Below are positions 10,980 to 22,042 of a stretch of DNA of 64,000 bases, piece by piece. The position numbers and the translations under genes are program-made. Origin of the DNA: Bidens hawaiensis (taxonomy: Eukaryota; Streptophyta; Magnoliopsida; Asterales; Asteraceae); contig JAIQDT010009059.1 of the NCBI GenBank assembly GCA_021521415.1, forward strand, positions 1-64,000, in the 5' to 3' direction. The notes beneath the pieces were generated by a model. It saw nothing but the letters and a program-made list of their open reading frames with translations. It did not search any database and was not told where the DNA came from. Numbering within the stretch: the first letter of the stretch is position 1; every line of letters begins with the position of its first letter.

Positions 10980-12640
10980 ATACACTTTCTTCATTTTATA
11001 TCCAATTTATACAAAACTCATACCCAAATTCTTACAAAAATTTAGCAAAATGAATCCTAGAAACAACCCGAACCAACCGAACCACTCATTCCCTGATTTC
11101 GGTCAACTCCATGGTTCGCAAAACCAACCGAACGTGAAGTTACAATGGAACCCGACGAACCAGATAAACCAACCGAGCAATCCGTTTCAATTTCCCGACC
11201 CGAGCGTAAACATGTACGCCAACTATCTTATGCCCCAAAACTTAATGCCGGCGTTCGGGTCTACACCACCGGAGTCGGAGCCGGTGACGGTGCCGGAAAC
11301 GCAAACGGCACGGACCTCCGGTTCAAGCCAAAAGTCGACCCGTAAACACAAAAAGAAACAACCGGGGGAACCGATGGCACAACTCAATCCATACAAGCAA
11401 TGGACCGAGGAGGAGGAGGTGGCTCTCGCAAGGGCTTGGATCGTCATTTCGGAGGATCCTGACGTCGGTAAGTTTTTTAATATTAATTATTTATTAAAAA
11501 TGTATTTAGTGTTTATTAAAAATGTATACTAATTATGACAAATAATTTTAATTTGTACCTAACTTTCAAGCCAACCGGATATTTTGGAAGAAAGTATTTG
11601 AAGCTTGGCTCGAGATAACCGGTAAATCCGAGTAGTACCGGGGAAAAGAAGCGGTTCAAGCCCACTGGAAGGGGCTTAACGCCGATTCTCAAAAATTTGT
11701 CGGGATATTTAACCGGTTGCAAGGGCCCGGTTGGCGTAGCGGGCTAACGACGGCAACATTATATCTCAAGCCTTGAGCGACTTTCGAGCTCAAGGCCAAA
11801 TCGAAGGGCGGTTCGGGAAATCGTTCAAGTATTTAAGATGTTGGGAAAAACTACGTCACTGCGCGAAATGGAACGGGGCACCCACCGTTCCGGTCGCCCG
11901 ACGAGCCGGCTCATCCCGGCCTTCAAAAAAGTCGGAGACATCGTCGTCGACAAATCCGAGCATACCAAACACACCCTCCGATGCTCGTAACTTCTTCGAG
12001 GACGACGCGGTTAATTTAGCCGATGAAGAAGAAGTACGGGAGTTGCCTCGACCACGCGGGAGATCGAGAAAAAATAAGGGGGAAGGTTCGTTGTCATCAC
12101 GATTCAATACGACGGCCAGTGAAGATGTCGGACAATTAAACAAGTTGGTCGGTCGTTTGGAAACAAATGCCACGGAAATAGGAAACGACCTTAGAGCATC
12201 CAACAAACACCAAGAAAAGCTGGCCCAGATGTTGGAATTACGTCAAATGAAAGAAGACTACGAATTCGTCAAATCGGAGGGGTTTCACGAGGAGACCGCA
12301 TTGTTGCATCAACGACGACGTGAAAAATGCGCGAATATGACGGATATTAGTTTCTTTTTTTAGTTATGTATTTTTTTTTATTTTTAGTTATGTATTTTTT
12401 TTAGTTATGTATTTTTTTGTATTTCCTTTTAATTTTAATACATTTTTATTTTATTATTTAATTTTCTTGGTTTTTATTTTCTAGTTTAATTATAAAAAGA
12501 AAATAATAAAAAAAGATATCGTGGGCCTAGTTTGTAGCCCCTGCACCGTTACACCCCAAAAATAAATTCCCGCCTCTTGCTGACTGGGCGCCACGTGTCG
12601 CAATTTGCCTCCATTTGTAGCCCCTCCACTATGCATAGCC
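10706..12640 (+). mobile_element. Harbinger-like element carrying only an ORF1-type gene
   Basis: The trinucleotide TAA flanks both sides (10703-10705 and 12641-12643), with imperfect inverted ends (GGTTTCATAG on the left, GGCTATGCATAG inverted on the right) and related subterminal GCGACACGT and GGGGTGT motifs. Inside is a broken Myb/trihelix plus NAM-associated gene of the kind that PIF/Harbinger/Pong elements carry as ORF1. No DDE transposase is present, so the element is non-autonomous or deleted. The borders are my inference: TAA is a weak TSD in AT-rich DNA. Confidence 0.5.
11050..12363 (+). pseudogene. Myb/trihelix + NAM-associated ORF1-like protein, broken
   Basis: Exon 1 (11050-11467) encodes an Asn/Pro/Gln-rich N-terminus, a basic stretch KKKQPGEP and the start of a trihelix domain (YKQWTEEEEVALARAWI). 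After a 103-bp GT..AG intron (11468-11570) the domain continues as FWKKVFEAWLEITGKSE, then a TAG stop (11633-11635), then YRGKEAVQAHW. A one-base frame change between about 11700 and 11770 leads to the NAM-associated part SDFRAQGQIEGRFGKSFKY...CAKWNG and a charged helical tail ending at 12363. This family is often mislabelled 'glutathione S-transferase T3-like' in databases. One stop and one frameshift make it a pseudogene. A fragment of a relative is at 60591-61023. Confidence 0.7.
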
Positions 12641-12723
12641 TAAGAAAGTGGCGGCTCCATATTTGTCTTATATGACATCTCACGTTAGTGTTACCATCAA
12701 GTATCAACGTGATGATCATGATA
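12641..12723. other. Short spacer between Harbinger-like and hAT elements
   Basis: Unremarkable host sequence of about 80 bp. Confidence 0.4.
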
Positions 12724-12917
12724 ATCTAAACCAGTGTTTTAAAACATGGCCCGGTCGGTCGGATCGGGACCCCGGTCTCTATACCGGGTCGGGTCAGTGT
12801 ATTTGGGCCGTTCTGAAAAACCCGGCCGGTTTTGCGGGTGGAAGGTCGGCCCGGACCGGTTGACCCAGCGGGAGAACCAGTAAAACCAATTTTTTTCATT
12901 AGATTCAAAATATATTG

Positions 12918-12990
12918 TGCATGCCGGGATTCAAACTTGGGACATTTCGAAGATAGAAACCTTAATAATTACCCATAAGCCAACCAACCA
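12918..12990 (-). repeat. tRNA-like segment with Pol III box A and box B
   Basis: Read on the minus strand there is TGGCTTATGGG (box A-like), 33 nt, then AGTTTGAATCCC (box B-like). The spacing is tRNA-like but it does not fold as a complete tRNA. It is probably a SINE head or an old tRNA-derived piece inside the hAT element. Confidence 0.45.
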
Positions 12991-13117
12991 TGTTTCATCA
13001 ATGTCTCCATTAATCAAACATATATTATATATATTTAAAAAACAATGTATAAAACATAGATAAACATTAAAGTTTGTTATTATTATAATTTTTGTTATTT
13101 TTATTTTTTATATGTGT

Positions 13118-13120
13118 ATG

Positions 13121-13188
<68 letters not shown>

Positions 13189-13190
13189 TT
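13118..13190. repeat. (TA)n/(GT)n microsatellite
   Basis: A run of AT dinucleotides passes into GT dinucleotides at about 13171-13187. Other pure AT arrays lie at about 10939-10976, 13553-13588 and 14651-14680. Confidence 0.9.
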
Positions 13191-13550
13191 AAGTTCAAGA
13201 AAGAAATCAAATTATTGCAAGAAATGAATATGCGCCACTAGTTTTATTTTAGCTTTTAAATATTTAAAAATAAATAAAAAAGATGTAAATGCAACAATAA
13301 ATGCACCCTCTCTCTCTCCAATTAATACAACTAATATAACCATAATAAATATCTCTTTAATTAATATATCAAACTAATTTAACTAAAATAATTAAAAAGA
13401 TAAAAACACTACTTTAGTTTTATTTTTTATTTACACATTCTTTTTTTTATTCAACATAAATACAATTTATTCATATAATACTATACTTTATATAAAAAAA
13501 TAATTTCCACTCAATTTATTAGAATGTTTTTTAACACTAAATATCAAAAC

Positions 13551-13590
<40 letters not shown>

Positions 13591-13913
13591 TCAATTGGTA
13601 TGCCAATAAAATTATTGTCATAAATAATAATAATAATAAAAAAAATATCATACAAATGTGTCGATTAAATGTAAACAATAAATATATAACCTACACAAAG
13701 TTATATGACCTACACTTGTTTTGAGTGATAAAAACGTACAACATACAAAAAGCATACAACTTACATATGTAATTCGACATCAACAACTATATAAACTACA
13801 CAAAGATAAACATATCCTACATATGCATAGGTTATATGTTTTTCGTATGTAGGTTATATGTTTTTTTATTCTTAGAACAAGTATAAGTTATATGTTTTTA
13901 TGTATGTTGTATA

Positions 13914-14409
13914 TTTTTTATTGATATTTAATGCAAACATGTGTAAAATAGTTTTTTTTATTATTCATCACAATGTAACTACGTGTTGATGGATATTGAT
14001 ATGTTGAGTTTGAAGATATTGGTTTTGAATAAAAAGAAATTAATGTATGAATAAATTGTATTTGTGTAAAATTAAATTTTCGTGTGTAGATTTATGTTTT
14101 TCGTGTGTAGGTTATATGTTTTCGTGTGCGTGTTATTTCATTGATGATAAATTTTGTGTGTAGGTTATATGTTTGTCGTGTGTAGGTTATATGTTGTCTT
14201 AATATTAGAAAAGGTGTAGATTATATGTTTTTGTGTAGGTTGTATGTTTTTTTGTTAATTTTTAATGCAAACACATGTAAAATAGTTTTTTGGTATTATT
14301 CATCATAATGTAAGTATGTTTTGATGGATATTAATTTATTGAGTTGGAAGAAATTAGTTTTGGATAGAAAGAAATTTTAATGTATGAATAAATTATAATT
14401 GTGTAAGAT
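13914..14409 (+). repeat. Tandem duplication, period about 334 bp
   Basis: The block 13930-14072 (AATGCAAACATGTGTAAAATAG ... TGTATGAATAAATTGTA) recurs at 14264-14409 with roughly 85-90% identity by eye. The interval between is filled with short repeats of the phrase GTGTAGGTTATATG, which also occurs upstream from about 13840. Confidence 0.75.
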
Positions 14410-14652
14410 AAAAATTCAAGACACAAAAAAAAAGTTATAAAAATAAATGAGTTCTTAATATTTTCCAATTATTATAATTTATTAATTAAGTAGATAAGTA
14501 TTATGGTTTATTAGTTATATTAATTGAAGAAAGAGAATGATTAATACTTTCTTTATTTTGTTTTAAGCATTTAAGACTTAAAATAAAACTAGTGGTCCAT
14601 ATTAATTTCTTGCATTTTTTGTAATAATATCATTTCTCTCTTGAACCATCCC

Positions 14653-14684
<32 letters not shown>

Positions 14685-14798
14685 TTTATGACATCATCCG
14701 GGTCAAATCCAGTCCGCCCTCCCGGGTCGATCCAACCTTTGACCCGGTAAGATGTCCGGATCGACGCCCGGTCCAGGTCTGAAAACATTGATCTAAAC

Positions 14799-15540
14799 AC
14801 ATGAAAATTTAGGTCTAATAACATGGCCTGAAAGAAGACAACTAATTTTTAAAACTTATCAGTAATCTATATAAAAAATATAAAAAAAATTAAAGATATA
14901 AAATTCTTCGTTTTTTACACAAGTTGCATGAATTTAATAAAAGATAACGTGCTTTGAATTTTTTGGAAGACCTATATTATTAAGGGTCATGTTATTATAT
15001 AAAGTGAGAAAAAATAACAAGTACAAGAATTCTTTGTGGTTATAAAAAAATCATAAAATAAAATAATAAAACAAATCATTACTCAAAATTTATATAAAAA
15101 AAAGAAAATGTAAAAATAAATTATTTTTCCCCATATTCACCTATCTAAAAAAAGTAGAGAGACAATATTGAGGAAAATAATAATTGTGCATTTCTATTTA
15201 TTATTGTGTTTTTTTCGTCATTGATTTTTATTTTTTTTTCCTTGACATTGTGTCTTTTTTTCTTGATATTGTGTTATATTACTTAATATTGTGTTATATT
15301 TTGCTCGATATTGTGTTATATTTAACGATTTATTATGTATTTTTTTATTTATCATTGTGTTTTTTTTTCTCGACATTGTGTTATCTTCGTCTTTTTTTTT
15401 GAACAACAAAGGCGGGGGAAACATTTTAGTTTTATTTTTTAACTTATATTTTGAGTTATGATTTTTTTAGGGTTTTTTTGTGGCTACAACTCTTTCTCAT
15501 ATTTCTTATTTTTGTCCCTCTTTGAATTTTAAACTTTTGT
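14799..15540. repeat. AT-rich spacer with a TTGTGTTATATT array
   Basis: From about 15190 to 15390 short units of the type CGACATTGTGTTATATT / TTGATATTGTGTTATATT repeat with T-rich linkers. A second, related array lies at about 20025-20165 on the same strand. Open frames here are by-products of the repeat. Confidence 0.6.
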
Positions 15541-16080
15541 TGTTATTAAAACGAAAAGAGAAACAACTTATAAGAGGCAAGCAACCTAAACAATACAAAG
15601 AAAAATAAATAACATCAACAAAATATACACCCGCTTATAGTTAAAAAATTAACAAAATTGAACATGCAACACTTCTCTCAATCTAGACCCATTGCTTCTT
15701 GGTTTCACCCATAAGGAGGCTGACTTAACGCCATTCACTAATTTCGTCATCACTAAAGAAGTGCTATTAAAAATAACATCATTCCTCGTCAACCATATCG
15801 TATAACACATCACCACCATTATAGTTTGAGCCGCATGACTTGGGTACGCAAGAATCTCTTCTACCGAGTCGAAATTTGTTCATCTCGAAAATCTTGACCC
15901 AATCTTGTATTATTAACCAAATTTCATTAATACCCTTGTCGTAAAAAAAAATGTTGTGAAGCTTCTACCCTTCACCACAAAAAAACACAATCACATCACC
16001 AACTATAATACCCAATGTATTCTTGTAGTATATAATTTCGAGATATATATTTTTTTCCCAATGGTGCACCCTAAATATTT
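15541..16080 (-). pseudogene. 5'-truncated LINE tail (RT zinc-binding domain)
   Basis: On the minus strand this is the same LINE subfamily as 3636-4400 and 6183-6960: phrases for IDRVKIF..., a YPSHAAQTIMVV-like segment, TRNDVIFNSTSLVMTKLVNGVKSAS and a non-coding tail are recognisable in broken frames. It is more decayed than the other two copies. Confidence 0.65.
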
Positions 16081-16405
16081 TACAAAGATCATCCATGTAG
16101 TTTACAAATCACAAATACAATCTAATATATTTTAAATAAATATAAAAATCAAACTTACTTGTTATAATTGAGGTTATTTTTTTGTTATTTTTCTTAATTT
16201 ATAATTTTTTAATAAAGACCGACAAACATTTCATTAAAAATAAAAAAGATGGTTAGAAAATAAAGAGCGTCTCTCCGCATCCCGGACACAATGGCATAGC
16301 TAGGATTTTTTAAAACCAACCATATATCGGTGGTCCTTACTTATTGATCACTTGATTTCTTTTTTTTTTCTCTTCAACTATCTTTTATTATACTTTTATT
16401 TAGGC
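16081..16405. other. AT-rich spacer
   Basis: Nothing recognised apart from poly-T stretches. Confidence 0.45.
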
Positions 16406-16413
16406 ATTGTGTA

Positions 16414-17279
16414 TAGAGGTGCACAAAAAACCTGAATCCGGAACTGGACCCGAAAAAAAAATCCGGAACCGGTTTTTCTAAAACCCGGGTTTTTAATACC
16501 CGAACCCGACCCTACCCGTAGGGTACGGATAGGGTATGACTTTCAATGTTGAAACCCGAACCCGTACCCGATCTAAACCCGATAACACCCGAAACTCGGT
16601 TCTAGGTATACCCGAAACCCGAAACCCGAAACCCAGTTTAAACTATACCCGAAACCAGGTTCTAGGTATACCCGAAACCCGAAACCCGGTTTAAACTATA
16701 CCCGAAACCCGGTTCTATTTATAGCCGAAACCCTGGTTTTTTGCATACCCGAACCAGATTTTTTGCATGCTAGGATATTAGTGTTTGTGCACATATTTTT
16801 GTGTGGCTGTCCACAATCTATTGTTGTTCTCCAACGGATATTTTTTGGAGCACGTATATTATATAAATACTTGTTTAGAGCAACACCTTTTGATATACAA
16901 ACAACAACTGAAAACATATAAAATGTATGTTTTTTGTATCATTGTTTAGTTGTTTATGCATGTTTAAATGAACTTTGAAGTTTGTATGCCAAAATGGAGT
17001 TAGGATAAAAAAATGAAGCAGACCCGTTAATAGAAGAAGCTGTAGAAAATGGTTTTTTTTGATACCCGGAAAATTGGGTATTCAAAACCCATAAAACGGG
17101 TTTTTTCAATACCCGAAAATAGGGTCTTCAAATACCCGGGTATTGAAGACCCGGTTCAATACCCTACCCGAATCCGACTCGATTATTGTTAATACACGAT
17201 TTTTTAATACCCGATCATACCTGAACCCGGTTCCATACCCGAACCCGGTTTTTCATAATACCCGATTTGTGCACCTCTA
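16414..17279. mobile_element. hAT-type MITE with ACCCGAAACC repeats
   Basis: Perfect inverted ends TAGAGGTGCACAAA / TTTGTGCACCTCTA are flanked by the exact 8-bp repeat ATTGTGTA (16406-16413, 17280-17287). The left subterminal zone (16490-16750) repeats TACCCGAAACCCGGTT-like units at least six times, and the right zone carries inverted versions (GGGTATTCAAAACCC, ATACCCGAA). No transposase is encoded. Confidence 0.92.
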
Positions 17280-17439
17280 ATTGTGTATGTATAATATAGT
17301 TAATCTAATGTGGGGCTAGGCCACTTAGTAAACGCACATGCTTCATAGAGGGGAGGTCCCATCCCATGTTCAACCTGGGCAAGAGCATGTAATACTTTCT
17401 TTCTTTCTTTCATTTGGTCAAGCCTATACATTATGTACA

Positions 17440-17640
17440 TAACCATTTATACGTTTTGAAAAGCATTTCGCCCTATAACCTTCGCAGATATTATTAGGGT
17501 CCAATCCTGAAACCTTCGCAGATATTATTAGGGTATGCAGCCCTTAAACCTTCGCAAATATTATTAGGGTCTGCAACCATGTAACCATCGCATATATTAT
17601 TATGGTATGCAACCCTTTAACCTTCATAATTGTATAAACA
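17440..17640 (-). mobile_element. Fragment of the solo-LTR family found at 24062-56856
   Basis: Reversed, it reads as units CCTAATAATATCTGCGAAGG repeated about four times and then GGTTATAGGGCG, which matches the tandem units ACCCTAATAATATCTGTGAGG and the following GGTTATAGGGCG at 56235-56430. The flanking sequence keeps weak similarity for about 40 bp more. It is an LTR scrap on the minus strand. Confidence 0.6.
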
Positions 17641-18266
17641 AGTTTCAACAGATGATATATTTAAAATATTTAGAGTATACCATATATAAGCATAAAAAAG
17701 TAATGTTGGGTATATAAGTATATAATCGGGTAAATGGGTTAATGTTATCGGGTAATCAGGTATATTACAAAACCCAAACCCATCCCAAACCCACAGAAAT
17801 TTTCAAAATTAATCCCAGACCCGTTCCAAACCCTAATGGGTCAGGTAGTACTCGTCCCAATTATGTCGACTTTCGGGTTTTCCCATCGGGTTCGATTTTC
17901 GTTGTCATCCCTGTGAATTAGGATGTGTGATATTAGATCTAAAAGGAATTTGGGGTTTTCAATGTATATACTAGATTTAATAAAAGTTAAAAAAAAATTA
18001 TTCTAATATTTCGGATATCGGATATCCAAAATATCCGAAAGTTTTCAAATTTACTATCCGAATTAAAAAATTCGGATATCCGGTATTCGGATATCCGAAA
18101 CATCTGATAATTCGGATTCGGATGTTTTGAACACCACTAATGTTATTGATTCTTATTTTGGGCTTGTACGAGCATGGGATGAAGGTCCGGGATGATTACC
18201 ACGCAAAACAGAGCAGTTCTAATGACGAAGCCCGTTGCGTTACGTGACGAAGGTGGAGATGGTCCA
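17641..18266. other. Spacer with CGGATATCCGAA palindrome cluster
   Basis: Two low-complexity patches appear. About 17700-17900 has CGGGTAA / AACCCAAACCC phrases. About 18000-18125 has repeated CGGATATC and GATATCCGAA words, in both orientations, ending GAACACCACTAATG. Both resemble subterminal regions of hAT elements whose partner ends I could not place. Confidence 0.4.
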
Positions 18267-18273
18267 TCATGAT

Positions 18274-18988
18274 TAAGGGTGTCAATCGTGTCAGGTTAGT
18301 GGTTGGCGGGTTGATGGGTTTCGGGTTAGCGTGTTGAGATTCTTCAACCTAACCCATATATATATATATTCGTGTCGTGTTAACCCGTTTAAATCCGTGT
18401 CATGTTCGGGTTGTGTTTCGTCAACTTATTTTATGTTCATATATGAATATGGGTAATACCTAGTGACTTAATATTAAGTTAAACAATTAATTACTCTAAT
18501 TTATATAAAACATTTTAATAATTGTGATAGATCTAATTGTATTTGTGTATTTATCTCTCATTTTCAATTAATAAACTTAGGTTTACATATTTATCTCTGA
18601 TAAGAGCAAATGAAACAAAATAATAAGAGAATAAAGAGTTAAAACTAATTAGATAAATATTTTAGAAGTAAAAAGTAGATCAAATTAATTTAAAAAGAAA
18701 TTAAATTACTTTTAAAAGTTGTTGATGTATGAAAAATATGAAACCTAAGTATTCAACTATAAAATCTAAAAACTTTTTATCTCTAAAATCAAAATGTTAA
18801 CTTCTTTAAAATTTAAATGGGTTAACAGGTAAACTCACTTTTTAACGGATTAGGTTCGGGTTGACCCATTTTTTAAATGTGTCTGGTTCGGGTTGACCTG
18901 TTTAAGAAAACGGGTCGTGTCAGCCGACCCAAAACCTAAAATTTTTTCGTGTCAGGTTCTTGTTGGGTTTCAGATTGACACCCCTAAT
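18274..18988. mobile_element. hAT-type MITE, slightly decayed
   Basis: Inverted ends TAAGGGTGTCAAT / ATTGACACCCCTAA are flanked by TCATGAT (18267-18273) and TCGTGAT (18989-18995), a TSD with one mismatch. The subterminal zones contain GGGTTGACC / CGGGTTAGCG words in both orientations. It has no coding capacity. Confidence 0.75.
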
Positions 18989-18995
18989 CGTGATA

Positions 18996-20460
18996 CACGA
19001 TGAATCAGGAAATTGGAAGTTTGACTTTTTTTCGCGATGGACCGTTTAAATATACAGCGTGATACACGACCACATTAAAAGTCGGGGAAATATTAGGTTT
19101 TAACTTGTAATATAAATAACTAGTTTTTATCTCCCGCAATATGGGTATTGTTTTACATTATTCGTTTATAATAGTTATATATTTTTTGGATTTTAATTTT
19201 ATTTATTATACAGAAGTTAATAATATATTTAGTATTTGATGATGAAAGAGTTTCACAAATAATGAGATGTTATAACCCGGTTTAAAAGTTATTTGTGTTT
19301 GGTGAGACCAATGACCCGCTTATTTTTTATACTATAAAATTGTTTTTTAATTATAAATAATATATATATTTTTTAAAGAAATTAGATATTATTTTTTTAG
19401 TATATCCCTATTTTATAGAATTTTTATATAAAATATACGGTGAGATTAATTTTTAATTTAATGAGATGTTAAAGCCCGTTTAAGGAATATTTGGGTTTGG
19501 TAAGACCCATATCCGTGAATTCGGGTCAAATGCATGAGTAATCTTTGTTTACAAATAATGTAATATGATGTATTAAGGAAATATAGGGATCAATCAAAGA
19601 ACTTTTAAAAGTTTCGTTTATATATTTTATATATATTATAGATAACTTATACATGACAAAGTGTGCGGTAGACCCAACAATTTTTTAACAGTAAAGAATA
19701 ATTCTTTGCTGGTCATAGATTAAAGAAAATTAGAGGTAACAACCTTTCTTTTGTTTTTTCCCGGCCTCTTGTGTTGTTTTGTTGAGGCTACAGACAAAAC
19801 GCAAAAAGGAATAGGAGACGTCACCATAAAGAATAAATTTAACTAGGGTTTAAGTACATAGCTTTTTTAAAATAGGAAGTCGTATGAAGAATAACAAAGA
19901 GTCTCTGATTGAATTCAAATTATTAGCGTTGAAATTGTCTTGTCAAAATCTACGATATTAGATATTAGGATTTCGCTTTTTTATTTCTAACTTGCAGATT
20001 TTAGAAATTTTGTTTAAATCAGTGTGTCTTTATATTTATTATTGTGTTTTTCGTTTATTTTTCTCATTGTCTTTTTTTCCTCGACGTTGTGTTATATTAT
20101 ACAGAATTGTGTTATATTTTTATTGGTATTGTATTATATTATTTTATGATTGATTGTGTCTTAATATTCTTTCTAGATTTAGGAGTCTATGTATAGTTAT
20201 TTATGTTTTGATCGTTGTATATTTTAAAAGTGTTGGGTCGTTTCACATGTGAAACAGTATCGGTTTAGCACATTTATTATTATATTACATATTAGGCTTA
20301 TTACGAGAGAGTTAAATTAGAAGAATATAAAACATTGCATATGTTATCAGCTATGAAGTTTTTTATTCAAGTAAGCATATAATTAAGTAACACGAGATGT
20401 TAAGCATGCGATCATGCATAATAATAAAATACTTAAGTTTCATTAAATCAATTTACCATT
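18996..20460. other. AT-rich spacer upstream of the second carboxylesterase
   Basis: There is no gene. A roughly 50-bp phrase (AATGAGATGTTATAACCCGGTTTAAAAG... at 19258) recurs in altered form at 19459 (AATGAGATGTTAAAGCCCGTTTAAGG), a 200-bp-period duplication. A second TTGTGTTATATT array lies at about 20025-20165. Confidence 0.5.
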
Positions 20461-20467
20461 TATATAT
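20461..20467 (+). promoter_or_regulatory. TATA-like box of the second carboxylesterase gene
   Basis: TATATAT lies 86 bp before the ATG at 20553. This is the best-placed candidate, but the region is AT-rich. Confidence 0.4.
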
Positions 20468-20552
20468 GATTTGTGCTTTCAACTCATTTGTTCTAAAGTG
20501 TATAAATCTGAAGTGTGGCTTTTATCAAATCAATTCAACAACAGTACTTACC

Positions 20553-22042
20553 ATGGAAGCTGCAAAGACATCACTCGCCTTGCCCTTGAAAACACATTTT
20601 TACCTTTCGGTGTTTTCCACCGTCACCTACGCATCTATACGACAAGACGACACCGTCAACCGCGGTATTCTCAAACTCATAGAGCTACGGGTTCCACCCG
20701 CGCCCAACCCGATCAACGGTGTCAAGTCATACGACGTGACCGTGGATCCGACTCGCAACCTGTGGTTCCGGGTATACATCCCCACGCAACACGTAACAGA
20801 AGATCTCCCGGTGATTGTGTACCTTCACGGTGGTGGGTTCGCTTTCTTGTCCCCTGACATCGATTATTTCGACGCTATGTATCACCGAATAGCGAGAAAA
20901 GTGCCTACCATTGTTGTTTCGGTTAACTATCGTCTTGCACCCGAGCACAAGTATCCCGCGCAACATAACGATTGCTTTGATGTGCTGAAGTTTCTCGACG
21001 ATGAAGAGAATAGGTCAAAATCTTTACCCGAAAATGCAAATATTTCACGGTGCTTTCTCGCAGGTGATAGCGCTGGCGGAAACTTAGCTCATCATGTTAC
21101 TCAAAGAGCTTGCGAATCTAATTTTCAACAGCTCAAGGTATGTGTTGGCTACTAACCTGAAACTTTGGTTTTTAAATTTTTGAAACCATTCAGTTTTGTT
21201 TGTTCGGTTTGATTCAATTTGGTTTTGCCATTTGTGTTTAAAAATTTTGGAAAAAAAATGGTACAAAATTATGAATTTAGGATTTGATTTTATTAATTAA
21301 TAATGAATTAGTTATTATACATTTTTATTAAAGTATTTGAGTTACATATTTATTAAATTCTTATAAATTACTTAAAATAAAAAAATAAAAATGAAAATTT
21401 ATAAATTTTGTTCGGTTAGTGTGTTTCATTTTTTTATTACATGCAAACACAAAACTGAATCGTCAGTTTGGTTTGTTACTAAAACATAAAACCAAACCGT
21501 AATTTTTGTTTCGGTTTAGTTTTTCCGGTTTCATCCACTGGTATTTAACCATTTTTTTGTGAATCAAGCAATTGAATCTTGATCCAACGTACGAAGGTAA
21601 TTGGTGTGGTGGCGATTCTACGTTTTTTGGCGGGGAGGAGCGAACAATATCGGAAAAAGAACTCCAAGGAAATAATATCTTGTCGTTGCATAGAACGGAC
21701 TGGTACTGGAAGGTGTTCATGCCGCCAGGTGAAGGCTATAACCGCGATCATCCGATCATCAACGTTAGCGGCCCACACGCGGTGGACATTTCAAACATTG
21801 ATTTTCCGGCTACCTTAGTGGTCGTGACAGGGTTTGATGTTCTAAGGGACTGGCAAATAAGGTACTATGAGTGGTTGAAGAAGTCTGGAAAAGAAGCTTA
21901 CTTGGTGGACTACCCAAATATGTGTCATAGTTTTTTTGTCTTCCCCGAGTTGCCGGAATGCGAGGAGCTTGTATCCGAAGTTAAGGACTTCGTTAACAGG
22001 GTGTTAATTAAAGAAGCTTGGCAGCTAACTGCTAAAGTATGA
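20553..22042 (+). pseudogene. CXE18-type carboxylesterase paralogue with exon-2 frameshift
   Basis: Exon 1 (20553-21137, 195 codons) aligns residue for residue with the first gene: HGGG at 92-95, NYRLAPEH, and GDSAGG with Ser173. The intron (21138-21596, phase 0) sits at the same codon. Exon 2 from 21597 begins VIGVVAI, but one base is missing near 21619-21624 compared with the first gene, so the following FFGGEER..., FDVLRD (Asp) and NMCHSFF (His) lie in another frame that runs to TGA at 22040-22042. Everything else looks selected, so the lesion is recent, an assembly error, or bypassed by splicing (an AG at 21567-21568 would enter the downstream frame but skip the VIGVVAI strand). Tail residues EAWQLTAKV extend beyond the first gene's end. 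Confidence 0.82.

Larger units (their letters stand above)
12732..14790. mobile_element. Non-autonomous hAT-type element, 2.06 kb
   Basis: The ends are inverted (CAGTGTTTTAAAACATGGCCCGG left; CAATGTTTTCAGACCTGGACCGG inverted right) and the flanks carry the exact 8-bp repeat ATCTAAAC (12724-12731, 14791-14798). Both subterminal zones are dense in CCGGG/GGTCGG motifs, the middle is very AT-rich. Inside are a tRNA-like segment (12918-12990), three dinucleotide arrays and a 334-bp-period duplication. There is no transposase frame. Confidence 0.88.
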
